DNA of 64,000 bases from an uncultured Corynebacterium sp. (GTDB taxonomy: Bacteria; Actinomycetota; Actinomycetes; Mycobacteriales; Mycobacteriaceae): NCBI RefSeq assembly GCF_946223165.1, contig NZ_CAMIBP010000006.1:1-64000 (forward strand), written 5' to 3'. The first letter of the stretch is position 1. Each line of letters opens with the position of its first letter. The notes under the pieces were generated by a model that was not told where the DNA came from, searched no databases, and worked only from the letters and a program-made list of their open reading frames with translations. The position numbers and the translations under genes were made by a program. Below, piece by piece: positions 36,095 to 44,225 of this stretch.

Positions 36095-37396
36095 TTAGAG
36101 CGCGATGTTGCCGTGCTTCTTGGGCGGGTTGGTCACCAGTTTACGTTCCAGGAAGCGCAAACCCTCGATGAGGTAGCCGCGCGTGGCGGCCGGCTCGATG
36201 ACGGCGTCGACCAGCCCGCGCTCCGCGGCCTGGTATGGGGTGAGCCATGCGGCGGCCTCTTCGGCGCTGTCGAGCCCCAGCGTGTCCGCGAGCGCCGGGG
36301 CGTCGTCGACGGCGATCTGGGCGGTCGGCCACGCGTAGGCCAAGTCCGCGCCGAGGTCCTTGGAGCCGAACACGACGTAGCCATTGCCGAAGGAACGGGC
36401 AACGTTGACGGTCACCTTGCCTACGGTGGCGGCGGAGTAGGCGTGGACGAGCTTCGAGAGCGCCGCGGGGGAGGTGTCAAGCGCGGCGGTGTCCACGAGC
36501 TCGACGAGGGGCGTGTTGAAGACGTCGCACAGCTGGATGAAGCGGGCGGCCTTCGCCGCGGCGGCGTCGTCCAGCACCCCGGCGTTGGCCACGATGCCGA
36601 CGGTGCGGCCCTCCAGGCGGCCGAACGCGGTGTACACGCCCGGGACGGATTCCTGCAGCTCGAGGAGATCCTCGAAGAGCGTCGTGACGACCGCGGAGAG
36701 ATCGACCGTGCCGTCGTTCGCGACGGCGTCGTTGAGAGCGGTGTCCTCGGTGCGGATATTATCCGCGATGGTGCCGGCCATGAGCGGGGCGTCCGTGCGC
36801 GGCGCTTCGGCGCGATTGTTGGAGGGCAGGTAGGACAACACGGTGCGCACGCCCGCCTTGGTGTCTGTGCCGATCACGATGTCGGACAGGCCCGCGATGA
36901 TGGAGAGGTGATCGCCGTAGACGGCGGTGATCTGCGGGATGAGGCCGGAGGCCTTGGTGGCGCGTTCGAAGATGCGGGCCTGGTACGCGAGGCTGACGAT
37001 GCCCTCCTGCGCGCGCGGCTTGTCGCCCGTGGTCAGCGCCACGATGGGTACGCCCGTCTTGATGGCCAAGTCATAGAGCTTGACGACCTTCTCGCCGTAG
37101 ACCTCGCCCATGGTGCCATCAAAAATGGTGTCGTCCTGCGCATAGGCGCAGACCTTGCGGCCATCGATGGTGCCGTAGCCGGTAATGACGCCGTCGGTGT
37201 ACGGGCGGTCGTGCTCGCGGCCGAAGTCCGTGGAGCGGTGGCGAGCCAGGGCGTCGGTCTCCACGAAGGTACCGGCGTCAAAGAGTCCCTCGATCGCGGT
37301 GCGCGCGGCGGGCACCTCACCAAGCGGCGCACGGGACTCGGCCAGCTTGGCCTCGAGGTCCTCGATCTTGCCAGCGGTGGTTTTCAGATCAGTCAT
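36095..37396 (-). CDS. accD2: Degenerate acyl-CoA carboxylase beta subunit (AccD2 position)
   Basis: A 433-residue AccD homologue, about 100 shorter than its neighbour AccD1 (536). The overall AccD order is kept (GTFVETDALARHRSTDFG, GEVYGEKVVKLYDLA, YLPSNNR, the ending PPKKHGNIAL). The carboxyltransferase oxyanion sites are not: [15 protein letters not shown] is replaced by GDHLSIIAGLSDI (161-173), and [15 protein letters not shown] by ARSFGNGYVVFGSKD (333-347). The substrate-binding inserts after each are deleted, and VPGFLPG is TAALDTS. It is probably a non-catalytic partner subunit. A TAGACT -10 (37405-37410, reverse) ends eight bases before the ATG. Confidence 0.85.
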   Translation of the reverse strand: MTDLKTTAGKIEDLEAKLAESRAPLGEVPAARTAIEGLFDAGTFVETDALARHRSTDFGREHDRPYTDGVITGYGTIDGRKVCAYAQDDTIFDGTMGEVYGEKVVKLYDLAIKTGVPIVALTTGDKPRAQEGIVSLAYQARIFERATKASGLIPQITAVYGDHLSIIAGLSDIVIGTDTKAGVRTVLSYLPSNNRAEAPRTDAPLMAGTIADNIRTEDTALNDAVANDGTVDLSAVVTTLFEDLLELQESVPGVYTAFGRLEGRTVGIVANAGVLDDAAAAKAARFIQLCDVFNTPLVELVDTAALDTSPAALSKLVHAYSAATVGKVTVNVARSFGNGYVVFGSKDLGADLAYAWPTAQIAVDDAPALADTLGLDSAEEAAAWLTPYQAAERGLVDAVIEPAATRGYLIEGLRFLERKLVTNPPKKHGNIAL

Positions 37397-37404
37397 GGGT
37401 AAAC

Positions 37405-37410
37405 AGTCTA
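37405..37410 (-). promoter_or_regulatory. -10 element of the leaderless accD2-like gene
   Basis: TAGACT (reverse strand) ends eight bases before the ATG at 37396. Confidence 0.5.
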
Positions 37411-37422
37411 CAAGCCGCTGGG

Positions 37423-37605
37423 GTGAATACCGAAGCGGGCGCCACCGGGGTCGTCACGAACGAGCCCGCCGAGGGCACCTTGATCTTCGTCTCCGAGAAG
37501 GGCTCCTTCACCTTCACTCCGAATAAGGACTTCTCCGGCACAGCGGATCCGGTGATGACAACGGCGGCCGCTGAAGAGATTCAGGGCCGCCGTGCAGGGG
37601 ATTGA
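37423..37605 (+). pseudogene. Remnant of a cadherin-like/Ig-like surface-protein repeat
   Basis: A 60-codon forward frame between the two accD genes encodes EGTLIFVSEKGSFTFTPNK followed by DFSGTADPV. This is the recognisable core of bacterial surface-protein repeats of the form GT(V/L)..DGSFTYTPN.DFSGTD.F. Nothing before or after continues a large surface protein, and there is no ribosome-binding site at GTG 37423. It therefore looks like a fragment left by deletion. Confidence 0.5.
37563..37591. repeat. Inverted repeat downstream of accD1
   Basis: GGCGGCC (37563-37569) and GGCCGCC (37585-37591) form a perfect 7-bp stem 34 bases after the accD1 stop. It may end that transcript, although no T-run follows on the reverse strand. 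Confidence 0.35.
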
Positions 37606-37625
37606 GTGTCGCCGCGTGGTCCGGC

Positions 37626-39236
37626 TTAGAGCGGAATGTTGCCGTGCTTGCGCGCCGGGCGGGCGACGTTCTTGTCGGCGTAGAGGCGCAGGTTCTTGGC
37701 CACGACGGAGCGGGTCTCGGACGGCAGGATGACGGCATCGATAAGGCCGCGCTCGGCCGCCTTGTACGGGTTGAGCATGAAGTCCTCGTACTCGCGCTCG
37801 AAGGACTTGGCCAGCTCGTCGACGTCGAGGCCCTTCTCGCGGGCCTGCTTGAGCTCCTTGCGGTAGATGAAGCCCACGGCGCCGGAGGCGCCCATGACGG
37901 CGATTTGGGCGGTGGGCCACGCCAGGTTGACGTCTGCGCCCAGGCCCTTGGAGCCCATGACGCAGTAGGCGCCGCCGTAGGCCTTGCGCATGGTCACGGT
38001 GATCTTCGGGACGGTGGCCTCGCCGTAGGCATACAGCAGCTTTGCGCCGCGGCGCAGGATGCCGTCGTGCTCCTGGTCGGCGCCGGGCAGGAAGCCGGGG
38101 ACGTCGACGAGCAGGACGATGGGGATGTTGAAGCTGTCGCAGGTGCGGATGAAGCGGGCGGCCTTCTCCGAGGAGTCGATGTCGAGGCAGCCGGCGTAGA
38201 CCATGGGCTGGTTGGCCACGAAGCCGACGGTCTGGCCCTCGATGCGGCCGAAGGCGATGACCACGTTCTCGGCGCGCTCGGCCTGGATCTCCATGTACTC
38301 GCCGTCGTCGGTGAGCGCCTCGATGACCTCGCGGACGTCGTAGGGCTGCGTGGCGGAGTCCGGGATGATCTCGTCGAGACGCAGGTCGTCCGCGGTGATC
38401 TCGTCCATGCGCTCGTACGGTTCGATGGGGGCCTGCTGGCGGCTGTTCGACGGCAGGTAGCTCACTAGGTCGTGGACCCAGTCCAGGGCGTCCTCGTCGG
38501 AGGAGGCGGTGTAGTGGGTGTTGCCGGCGGACTTCATGTGCACCGAGGCGCCACCCAGTTCTTCCTGGGTGATGACCTCACCGGTGACGGTCTTGATGAC
38601 GTCGGGGCCGGTGACGAACATTTTGGACTTTTCTTCCACCATGACGACGAAGTCGGTGAGGGCGGGGGAGTAGGCGTTGCCGCCGGCGCAGGCGCCCATG
38701 ATGACGGAAATCTGCGGGACGACGCCGGAGGCCTTGATGTTCTGGTAGAAGGTCGCGGCGATCCAGTCCAGGGAGACGGCACCGTCCTGGATGCGGGCGC
38801 CGGCACCCTCGTACAGGCCGATGAGCGGGCGGCCGGTGGTGACGGCCAGCTCCTGGATCTTCACCATCTTCTCGCCGTAGACCTCGCCCAAGGCGCCGCC
38901 GAAGACGGTGCCGTCCTGGGAGAAGATGCACACCTCGCGGCCGTCGATGGTGCCCCAGCCGGTGACGATGCCGTCCGTGACCGGCTTCTTGGCGGACATG
39001 CCGAAGTCCTGGGTGCGGTGCACAGCGAGCATGTCGGTCTCCACGAAGGAGCCTTCGTCGAGCAGGTAGTCTAGGCGCTCGCGCGCGGTGAGGCGTCCTG
39101 CGGCGTGGACCTTCTCGTGGGCAGCCTCGCCCATGGGGGCGGCGGCCTGCTCGCGGCGGCGCTTAAGCTCCTCGATCTTCGCGGCCGTGGTGGCCGGTGT
39201 CGAGTCGAGCTCCGTCAAATGTGAGGAAATGGTCAT
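37626..39236 (-). CDS. accD1: Acetyl/propionyl-CoA carboxylase beta subunit
   Basis: A 536-residue carboxyltransferase subunit (DtsR1) that moves CO2 from AccBC-biotin to acetyl-CoA, giving malonyl-CoA for fatty-acid synthesis. Both oxyanion sites are intact ([17 protein letters not shown] and [19 protein letters not shown]), as are [12 protein letters not shown] and the ending [11 protein letters not shown]. The ATG at 39236 lies eight bases after TAAACT on the reverse strand, so translation is probably leaderless. AccBC and AccE are encoded nearby on the same strand. Confidence 0.97.
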   Translation of the reverse strand: MTISSHLTELDSTPATTAAKIEELKRRREQAAAPMGEAAHEKVHAAGRLTARERLDYLLDEGSFVETDMLAVHRTQDFGMSAKKPVTDGIVTGWGTIDGREVCIFSQDGTVFGGALGEVYGEKMVKIQELAVTTGRPLIGLYEGAGARIQDGAVSLDWIAATFYQNIKASGVVPQISVIMGACAGGNAYSPALTDFVVMVEEKSKMFVTGPDVIKTVTGEVITQEELGGASVHMKSAGNTHYTASSDEDALDWVHDLVSYLPSNSRQQAPIEPYERMDEITADDLRLDEIIPDSATQPYDVREVIEALTDDGEYMEIQAERAENVVIAFGRIEGQTVGFVANQPMVYAGCLDIDSSEKAARFIRTCDSFNIPIVLLVDVPGFLPGADQEHDGILRRGAKLLYAYGEATVPKITVTMRKAYGGAYCVMGSKGLGADVNLAWPTAQIAVMGASGAVGFIYRKELKQAREKGLDVDELAKSFEREYEDFMLNPYKAAERGLIDAVILPSETRSVVAKNLRLYADKNVARPARKHGNIPL

Positions 39237-39244
39237 GTTTCGGA

Positions 39245-39250
39245 AGTTTA
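39245..39250 (-). promoter_or_regulatory. -10 element of leaderless accD1
   Basis: TAAACT (reverse strand) ends eight bases before the ATG at 39236. Confidence 0.5.
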
Positions 39251-39300
39251 GGCCGTCAACGCCCGATATGCCAGTTGCAACGCCCGGTGATATGTCTCAC

Positions 39301-39342
39301 AAAACTAAAAAACCGCCGTCCTGCCTTGGGGTGTGCAGGCGG
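39301..39342 (-). terminator. Terminator between the SDR gene and accD1
   Basis: On the reverse strand CCG-CCTGC pairs with GCAGG-A-CGG (one bulged base), followed by GCGG and a six-T run (TTTTTT) that continues AGTTTT. It separates the SDR gene from accD1, which has its own promoter. Confidence 0.65.
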
Positions 39343-39372
39343 GGCGACGGTGGAGAAGAGTGGCCAGCTGGT

Positions 39373-40155
39373 TTAGACGGCCGTGTAGCCGCCGTCGACG
39401 AGATGGTAGGAGCCGGTGATGAAGGAGGCTTCATCGGACAGTAGGAAGCTCACGAGCGCCGCGACCTCTTCGGAACGGCCCAGGCGGCCCAGCATGTGGC
39501 GCGCGGCGAGGGCGGAGTAGGCCTCTTCCGGGAGGTTGGCGAGTAGCGGGGTGTCGATGTAGCCCGGGCCCACCGCGTTGACGCGCACGCCGTCGGCGCC
39601 GTACTCGGCGGCAACATTCTTGACCACGCCGTTGAGGGCGTGCTTGGAGGCGGTGTAGGCGGCGTTGAGCGGGGCGGCGACCTCGCCGTGAATGGATGAC
39701 ATCATGACCACGGCGCACTCGGCGGGGTTGTCCTGGGTGAGGAACTGCGCCAGCTGATAGTGCAAGCCGTAGATGTTGCCCTGCAGGTTGAGCTGAATGA
39801 CGGCGTCCCAGTCATCCAGGTCCATCTCGCCCACGCGAGCCTGCTTGCCGCCGATGCCTGCGTTGTTGACGGCGAGGTGCAGCGCGCCAAAGGTGTCCAC
39901 GGCATAGCGAACGGCCGACTCGTTGCCCTCGCGGGTGGAGGCGTCCATGGCGAAGGCGACGGCCTGGCCGCCGGCAGCCTGAACTTCCGCGGCGACGCGC
40001 TCGGCGCCCTCGAGATTAAGGTCGGCGACGACGACGCGCGCGCCCTTGGCGGCGAGATCCTTGCAGCAGGCCTCGCCGATGCCGGAGCCGCCGCCGGTGA
40101 CGAGGGCGACCTTGCGGTCGAAGCCGGTGGAGTTGGGGATGGTGGAGTAGGTCAT
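39373..40155 (-). CDS. Short-chain dehydrogenase/reductase
   Basis: A 260-residue NAD(P)-dependent oxidoreductase of the classical SDR family. The cofactor motif is TGGGSGIG near residue 20, NNAG follows, and the catalytic Ser-Tyr-Lys are in MMSSIHGEV and AAYTASKHALNG. The ending FITGSYHLVDGGYTA is typical. The start ATG 40155 has AAAAGGAC upstream; a longer frame upstream has no support. Substrate unknown; proximity to accD1 hints at lipid metabolism but proves nothing. Confidence 0.93.
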   Translation of the reverse strand: MTYSTIPNSTGFDRKVALVTGGGSGIGEACCKDLAAKGARVVVADLNLEGAERVAAEVQAAGGQAVAFAMDASTREGNESAVRYAVDTFGALHLAVNNAGIGGKQARVGEMDLDDWDAVIQLNLQGNIYGLHYQLAQFLTQDNPAECAVVMMSSIHGEVAAPLNAAYTASKHALNGVVKNVAAEYGADGVRVNAVGPGYIDTPLLANLPEEAYSALAARHMLGRLGRSEEVAALVSFLLSDEASFITGSYHLVDGGYTAV

Positions 40156-40296
40156 GTCGGGTGTCCTTTTTGGGAGTGTGTCGGGGCATTCTCGAGGCGC
40201 TGGATGCCTTAGTGACAATGGGTGCTGGGGACATGGCCCACCCTAAGGGAAATCGTGCGGTGGCGCCGTACTATGACAGCATGTGGGCACGCCAAA

Positions 40297-40322
40297 GCCG
40301 CCCTTCCCGGGGGGAGGGCGGC
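40297..40322 (-). terminator. Terminator after the 83-aa gene
   Basis: GCCGCCCTTCCC (40297-40308) pairs with GGGGAGGGCGGC (40311-40322) with one wobble. On the reverse strand it is followed by TTTGG and lies just after the stop of the 83-aa gene. Confidence 0.55.
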
Positions 40323-40342
40323 GATATGCGCGTGACGTGCGA

Positions 40343-40594
40343 CTAGGCGAGCCAGCCGAAGCTGAGCAGGAATCCTTCGACGTCCATGAGCTCCTCTTTG
40401 TGCGGGGAGCGGCCGGCAACCTGGGTGAAGGCTGCGGCGATGTCATGAGTGGTAGCCGGGGTGAGGTCGGAGTTAACGAGCTCTTCGGCAACCAGCGCCG
40501 CCATTGGGGCCGCATCCAGTACATCGAGGCCAGTAGAGGTGTTTCCCTTGAAGCTGGCGGAAATCGAGTCGAGCAGTCCGTTCAACATATTCAT
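40343..40594 (-). CDS. Hypothetical protein, 83 aa
   Basis: A small protein starting MNMLNGLLDSISASFKGNTS, helical and acidic, ending ELMDVEGFLLSFGWLA. AGGAG lies seven bases before the ATG at 40594, which argues for real translation. No signal peptide or membrane helix. I do not recognise a family. It stands alone between the SDR gene and the phosphate-transport genes and is followed by a hairpin terminator. Confidence 0.65.
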   Translation of the reverse strand: MNMLNGLLDSISASFKGNTSTGLDVLDAAPMAALVAEELVNSDLTPATTHDIAAAFTQVAGRSPHKEELMDVEGFLLSFGWLA

Positions 40595-40876
40595 TGCGTT
40601 ACTCCTTTCATATGTCCCGTAACGCGTGGGCCGCGGTAAGAATTCCGGAAGGGATTCTAGGTATAAAAAATGACCGCGATTCCGTGGGTATGAACCCACT
40701 ATATCTCACGGCCTATCATTGGCGCAACTTCAGTTTAAGGATTTGTTAACTTTTTGTTTACTTTGCGCCTTTTAGGGAATCTGACGCTGGCGCCCTAGTT
40801 GGTCGACGCTGGTGGCAGCAAATGCCGAAGCCGGCCGCGCGCGGCGACCGGCTGTCAGTGTATTCCGCGGGTGAGC
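40595..40876. other. AT-richer intergenic region between the 83-aa gene and the phosphate-transport pair
   Basis: No coding frame is convincing in these 282 bases. A perfect inverted repeat GTGGGT-ATGA-ACCCAC lies at 40684-40699, and the stretch around 40735-40765 is T-rich. The promoter of the 83-aa gene and the terminator of the phosphate genes should be here. Confidence 0.4.
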
Positions 40877-41170
40877 TTAGTGCTTGCTCGACATGCCCGG
40901 GAAGAGGTTCCAGCCGAAGTAGTGGTTGAGGGAGTCCTTAGCAATCCAGACGATGGCCACGGCGATGATGATGGCGAGGACGGCGTACACCGTCCAGCCG
41001 AGGACCTTCATCTGGGGGGAGGCCTCAGTGTCGCCCACGATGACGCCCTGCTCGTTGCGGATGGGGTCACCGGTCATGCAGCGCATACCCAGGGCGAACA
41101 GGAGCGGGATGCCAGCACCGAACAGCAGTGCTAGGCCGGCAACGTGAAGAATGGAGGTGAAGATAGCCAT
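40877..41170 (-). CDS. Small two-TM membrane protein downstream of the phosphate transporter
   Basis: A 97-residue protein with two membrane segments (about 5-27, FTSILHVAGLALLFGAGIPLL, and 58-77, LGWTVYAVLAIIIAVAIVWI) separated by a polar loop. It starts five bases after the stop of the pit gene on the same strand, so the two are co-transcribed. The invariant pairing suggests an accessory subunit or regulator of phosphate uptake, but no function is known to me. Confidence 0.75.
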   Translation of the reverse strand: MAIFTSILHVAGLALLFGAGIPLLFALGMRCMTGDPIRNEQGVIVGDTEASPQMKVLGWTVYAVLAIIIAVAIVWIAKDSLNHYFGWNLFPGMSSKH

Positions 41171-41175
41171 GATGT

Positions 41176-42465
41176 TTATGCTTCCTTCTTGGAGTTGGAG
41201 TCTGTGTGGCTCGGCACGATGTTGTGCTCCAGAGCGGCGCCGGCGGAGACGGTCTCCTTCGTGGCCAGCGAGGAGTCGACGGACTCGGAGTCAGCATCCC
41301 AATCGTCGTTGACGTTGGAGGCGTCGACCGGGTTCATGCGGGCGCGCAGGAGGATGACGGCGACCATGGCGAGCAGGATGACGAAGTCCACGATGGTGCC
41401 GACGGTGACGTTGGAGATGGCGGTAACGCCGGTGGCAATCCACCAGGAAGCGAAGCCGACGATGGCGGCGGCCGGCAGGGTGATCAGCCACGCTGCGACC
41501 ATACGCATGGCAACGCCCCAGCGGACCTCGGCGCCCTTCTTGCCTAGGCCGGTACCCAGGATGGAGCCGGTGGACACGTGGGTGGTGGACAGGGCCATGC
41601 CGCCGGTGGCGGAGGTCAGGATGATGGCGGCCGACGAAGCCTCGGCGGCCATACCCTGCGGGGACTCAATCTCCACGAGGCCCTTGCCCAGGGTGCGGAT
41701 GACGCGCCAGCCGCCGGACATAGTACCCGCGGCGATGGCGACAGCACAGGCCACGATGACCCAGGTCGGGATGCGCTCTCCGGAGGTGGACTCGCCGGCT
41801 GCGACGAGCGCGAGGAAGATGACGCCCATGGTCTTCTGGGCATCGCCAGCACCGTGGGCCAGGGAGACCAAGCAGGCGGTGACGATCTGGCCGTGGCGGA
41901 AGTGCTCGTTCTTCACGCAGTCCGGGATGGTGTTGGTGACCCAGTAGACCAGGAAGGTACCGCACGCGGACACCAGCGCCGCGATGAACGGGGAGACCAG
42001 GGCCGGGATGATGATCTTGCCGGCGATGGAGGACCAGGCCACGCCGCTCGAGCCCATGGCTGCGAAGGCGGCGCCGATGAGGCCGCCGAACAGGGCGTGG
42101 GACGAGGAGGACGGCATGCCGAGGAGCCAGGTGAAGAGGTTCCAGAAGATGCCGCCGATCAGGCCGGTGAAGACCACGAGTAGGAGGTTCTCGCCATCGA
42201 CAGGAACCCCGCCGCCAGCGACGGGCTCGATGTTATAGGAGTCGAGGTTAACGATGCCTTTGGCAACCGTGGCCGCGACGTTGACGGACAGGAAAGCGCC
42301 GATGAGGTTGAGCGCGGCAGAGATGGCCACTGCGGTGAACGGCTTGAGGGCGCCGGTAGCGATGGAGGTGGCCATCGCGTTAGCGGTGTCGTGGAAGCCG
42401 TTGGTGAAGTCAAACGCCAGGGCGGTGACGACCACAATGGCCAAGATGAGGAATGTCGCGGTCAC
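41176..42465 (-). CDS. pit: Inorganic phosphate transporter, PiT family
   Basis: A 429-residue low-affinity phosphate:cation symporter with ten to twelve membrane segments. Both PiT signature copies are present: FDFTNGFHDTANAMA near the N-terminus and SLAHGAGDAQKTMG in the second half. The C-terminal 60 residues are hydrophilic. The start is GTG 42465 with AAAGGG nine bases upstream. A small two-TM partner follows immediately. Possible OmpR-type operator repeats lie about 280 bases upstream. Confidence 0.95.
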   Translation of the reverse strand: MTATFLILAIVVVTALAFDFTNGFHDTANAMATSIATGALKPFTAVAISAALNLIGAFLSVNVAATVAKGIVNLDSYNIEPVAGGGVPVDGENLLLVVFTGLIGGIFWNLFTWLLGMPSSSSHALFGGLIGAAFAAMGSSGVAWSSIAGKIIIPALVSPFIAALVSACGTFLVYWVTNTIPDCVKNEHFRHGQIVTACLVSLAHGAGDAQKTMGVIFLALVAAGESTSGERIPTWVIVACAVAIAAGTMSGGWRVIRTLGKGLVEIESPQGMAAEASSAAIILTSATGGMALSTTHVSTGSILGTGLGKKGAEVRWGVAMRMVAAWLITLPAAAIVGFASWWIATGVTAISNVTVGTIVDFVILLAMVAVILLRARMNPVDASNVNDDWDADSESVDSSLATKETVSAGAALEHNIVPSHTDSNSKKEA

Positions 42466-42741
42466 GTTCGCGAACCCTTTCGTGTGTCAGGTCAGAATCC
42501 GGTGAGGGGATAGAGGGTTAGAGCACAAGTGGTTGGAGTCCTGCGGTGCCCGCCGGGGATGGTGGCGGACGGGTGGGCGCAGGGGGGCTCCCGCACTAAC
42601 ACCTGAACAGACTAACCCCGGGGGCAGCGAGTGCCTAATTCTCTTGCTATGTGCTGTGACCTGCGGGTTTTTCAATTATGTGGGAATATCCGCACACTAT
42701 TTGCATTAAAGGTGGCAAAATTTTTCAGGTATACATGCAGT

Positions 42742-42759
42742 GTTAACCCACAGTTAACC
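42742..42759. promoter_or_regulatory. Direct repeat GTTAACC with 11-bp period, OmpR/PhoP-type operator candidate
   Basis: GTTAACC at 42742-42748 and 42753-42759: two 7-mers separated by four bases. This is the geometry recognised by PhoP/PhoB-class regulators. It lies between the phosphate transporter and the GbsR-type gene. Confidence 0.45.
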
Positions 42760-42912
42760 TAGTTCTATGGTATTTTGCCCCGAATTGGTGACATGGTAGC
42801 TAAATTGAGGGGCGGGTCACGGGCGTAGCCCATCGCTGTCACAATGGGGCTCGGGTCTGCTGGAGGCGCAGCAGTGAGAACCGCAGCGATGAGAGACGCA
42901 CTGCGTGCCCCG

Positions 42913-42918
42913 TATAAT
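42913..42918 (+). promoter_or_regulatory. -10 element of the leaderless GbsR-type regulator gene
   Basis: A consensus TATAAT ends six bases before the ATG at 42925; no Shine-Dalgarno sequence. Confidence 0.65.
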
Positions 42919-42924
42919 CGCGGC

Positions 42925-43395
42925 ATGGCTAGTGACGACTCGAGAATGGCGTTTGTTGAGCGCTTCGCGGACCACTGGGCCGCCAGAGGCGCCCCGCGGA
43001 TCGAAGGGCTCATCGCCGGCTATCTCCTCGTGGATGACTCCGCGGGGGTCAGCGCCGCCGAGCTAGCCGAGCGCCTCGGCATCAGCGCCGGCTCTGTGTC
43101 TACCTACACGCGCCAACTTATCAAGGGCGGTTTCATCAGCCTCGTAAGAAAAAAGGGCCAGCGCTCCCACTTCTACGTTATGAGCGACGACGTCTGGGCG
43201 GGATTCCTCGCTGCCGAGCAGGAATACTTGCGCAACCAGCAGGCGCTGGCTGCGGAGCTGTTGCCGCACGTGCCCGAAGGAGGCCCGTCGTGGCGGCGCG
43301 TGCGCAACATGCGCGACTACATGACGTGGCTCATCGATGAGCGGCTTCCGGAGACCTGGGAAGACATCAAGGCGCAGCGCGACGGAACCCAGTGA
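42925..43395 (+). CDS. GbsR/MarR-family transcriptional regulator
   Basis: A 156-residue winged-helix protein. Family features include FVERFADHWAARGAPRIEGLIAGYLLV, the HTH at about 42-75 (SAAELAERLGISAGSVSTYTRQL), the wing VRKKGQRSHFYVM, and a helical C-terminus. ATG 42925 follows a consensus TATAAT by six bases. It is convergent with the iron ABC operon; nothing shows which promoter it controls. Confidence 0.88.
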   Translation: MASDDSRMAFVERFADHWAARGAPRIEGLIAGYLLVDDSAGVSAAELAERLGISAGSVSTYTRQLIKGGFISLVRKKGQRSHFYVMSDDVWAGFLAAEQEYLRNQQALAAELLPHVPEGGPSWRRVRNMRDYMTWLIDERLPETWEDIKAQRDGTQ

Positions 43396-43415
43396 TTACC
43401 GCCTGCGCACAGTAG

Positions 43416-44225
43416 TCACCGGTTGCGCACCGTAATCATCGGACTACCCGCCTGCGAGTCCGTCTCGATGACGGCCTCGATGCCGAAGACATCCCGCACT
43501 AGGTCGGCGTCGAGGACGTCTGCGGGCGCGCCCTCCCGCACGATGCGTCCCTCATGCATGACGACGAGGTGCGAGGCGTAGCGGGCGGCCTGGTTGATGT
43601 CGTGAAGTACCGCCACGACGGTGCGGTCCGCGGCGCGGATGTCTTGGCAGAGGTTCAACAGATCGACTTGGTGGGCCAGGTCGAGGAAGGACGTGGGCTC
43701 GTCAAGGAGCACGTAGTCCGTCTGTTGGGCCAGCACCATGGCGATCCAGACGCGTTGACGCTGACCACCTGATAACTCCGTCACGAAGCGGTCCCCTAGT
43801 GCCGTGATGCCCGTTGCAGCCATGGCATTATCGACGATCTCGGCGTCGCCGGGCAGCCAGCGGCGCAGGAGCGAGTGGTAGGGGTGCCTGCCACGGGATA
43901 CGAGGTCGCGCACCCGAAGGTAGTCGGGGGAGAGGGGGTGCTGGGGCAGGGTGGCGACGCGCCGCGCGTAGGTCTTGGGGGAGAGCGTGCGAATGTCGGC
44001 GCCGTCCAAGAGGACCGCACCCACCGCGGGGCGCAGGGTGCGCGCTAACGCCTTGAGCGTTGTCGACTTGCCGCAGCCGTTGGGCCCGATGATGGCGGTG
44101 AACTCGCCCTCGGGCACGACGAAGCTGAGGTTGTCGCACATGATCCGGTCTCCGTACCCGAGGCGCGCGCCCTCGATTCTCAAACCCGAGTCCTGCGCGG
44201 TGCTGGGTGCTGCGTGGTCCGTCAT
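43416..44225 (-). CDS. Iron-siderophore ABC transporter ATPase (FecE type)
   Basis: A 269-residue ABC ATPase. Walker A is GPNGCGKST (about 42-50), the signature is LSGGQRQRVWIAM, Walker B is YVLLDEPTSFLD, followed by the switch His of VLHDINQAARYASH. Ferric-siderophore/cobalamin ATPases share the long TLPQHPLSPDYLRVRDLVSRGRHP-like Q-loop region. Its ATG overlaps the stop of the preceding permease gene (ATGA). Last gene of a four-gene operon led by a DtxR box. Confidence 0.94.
   Translation of the reverse strand: MTDHAAPSTAQDSGLRIEGARLGYGDRIMCDNLSFVVPEGEFTAIIGPNGCGKSTTLKALARTLRPAVGAVLLDGADIRTLSPKTYARRVATLPQHPLSPDYLRVRDLVSRGRHPYHSLLRRWLPGDAEIVDNAMAATGITALGDRFVTELSGGQRQRVWIAMVLAQQTDYVLLDEPTSFLDLAHQVDLLNLCQDIRAADRTVVAVLHDINQAARYASHLVVMHEGRIVREGAPADVLDADLVRDVFGIEAVIETDSQAGSPMITVRNR

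Larger units (their letters stand above)
42466..42924. other. 459-base divergent control region of pit and the GbsR-type regulator
   Basis: No convincing coding frame. It holds an AT-rich stretch (about 42640-42735), a GTTAACC direct repeat (42742-42759) and the TATAAT promoter of the regulator gene (42913-42918). Confidence 0.6.
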
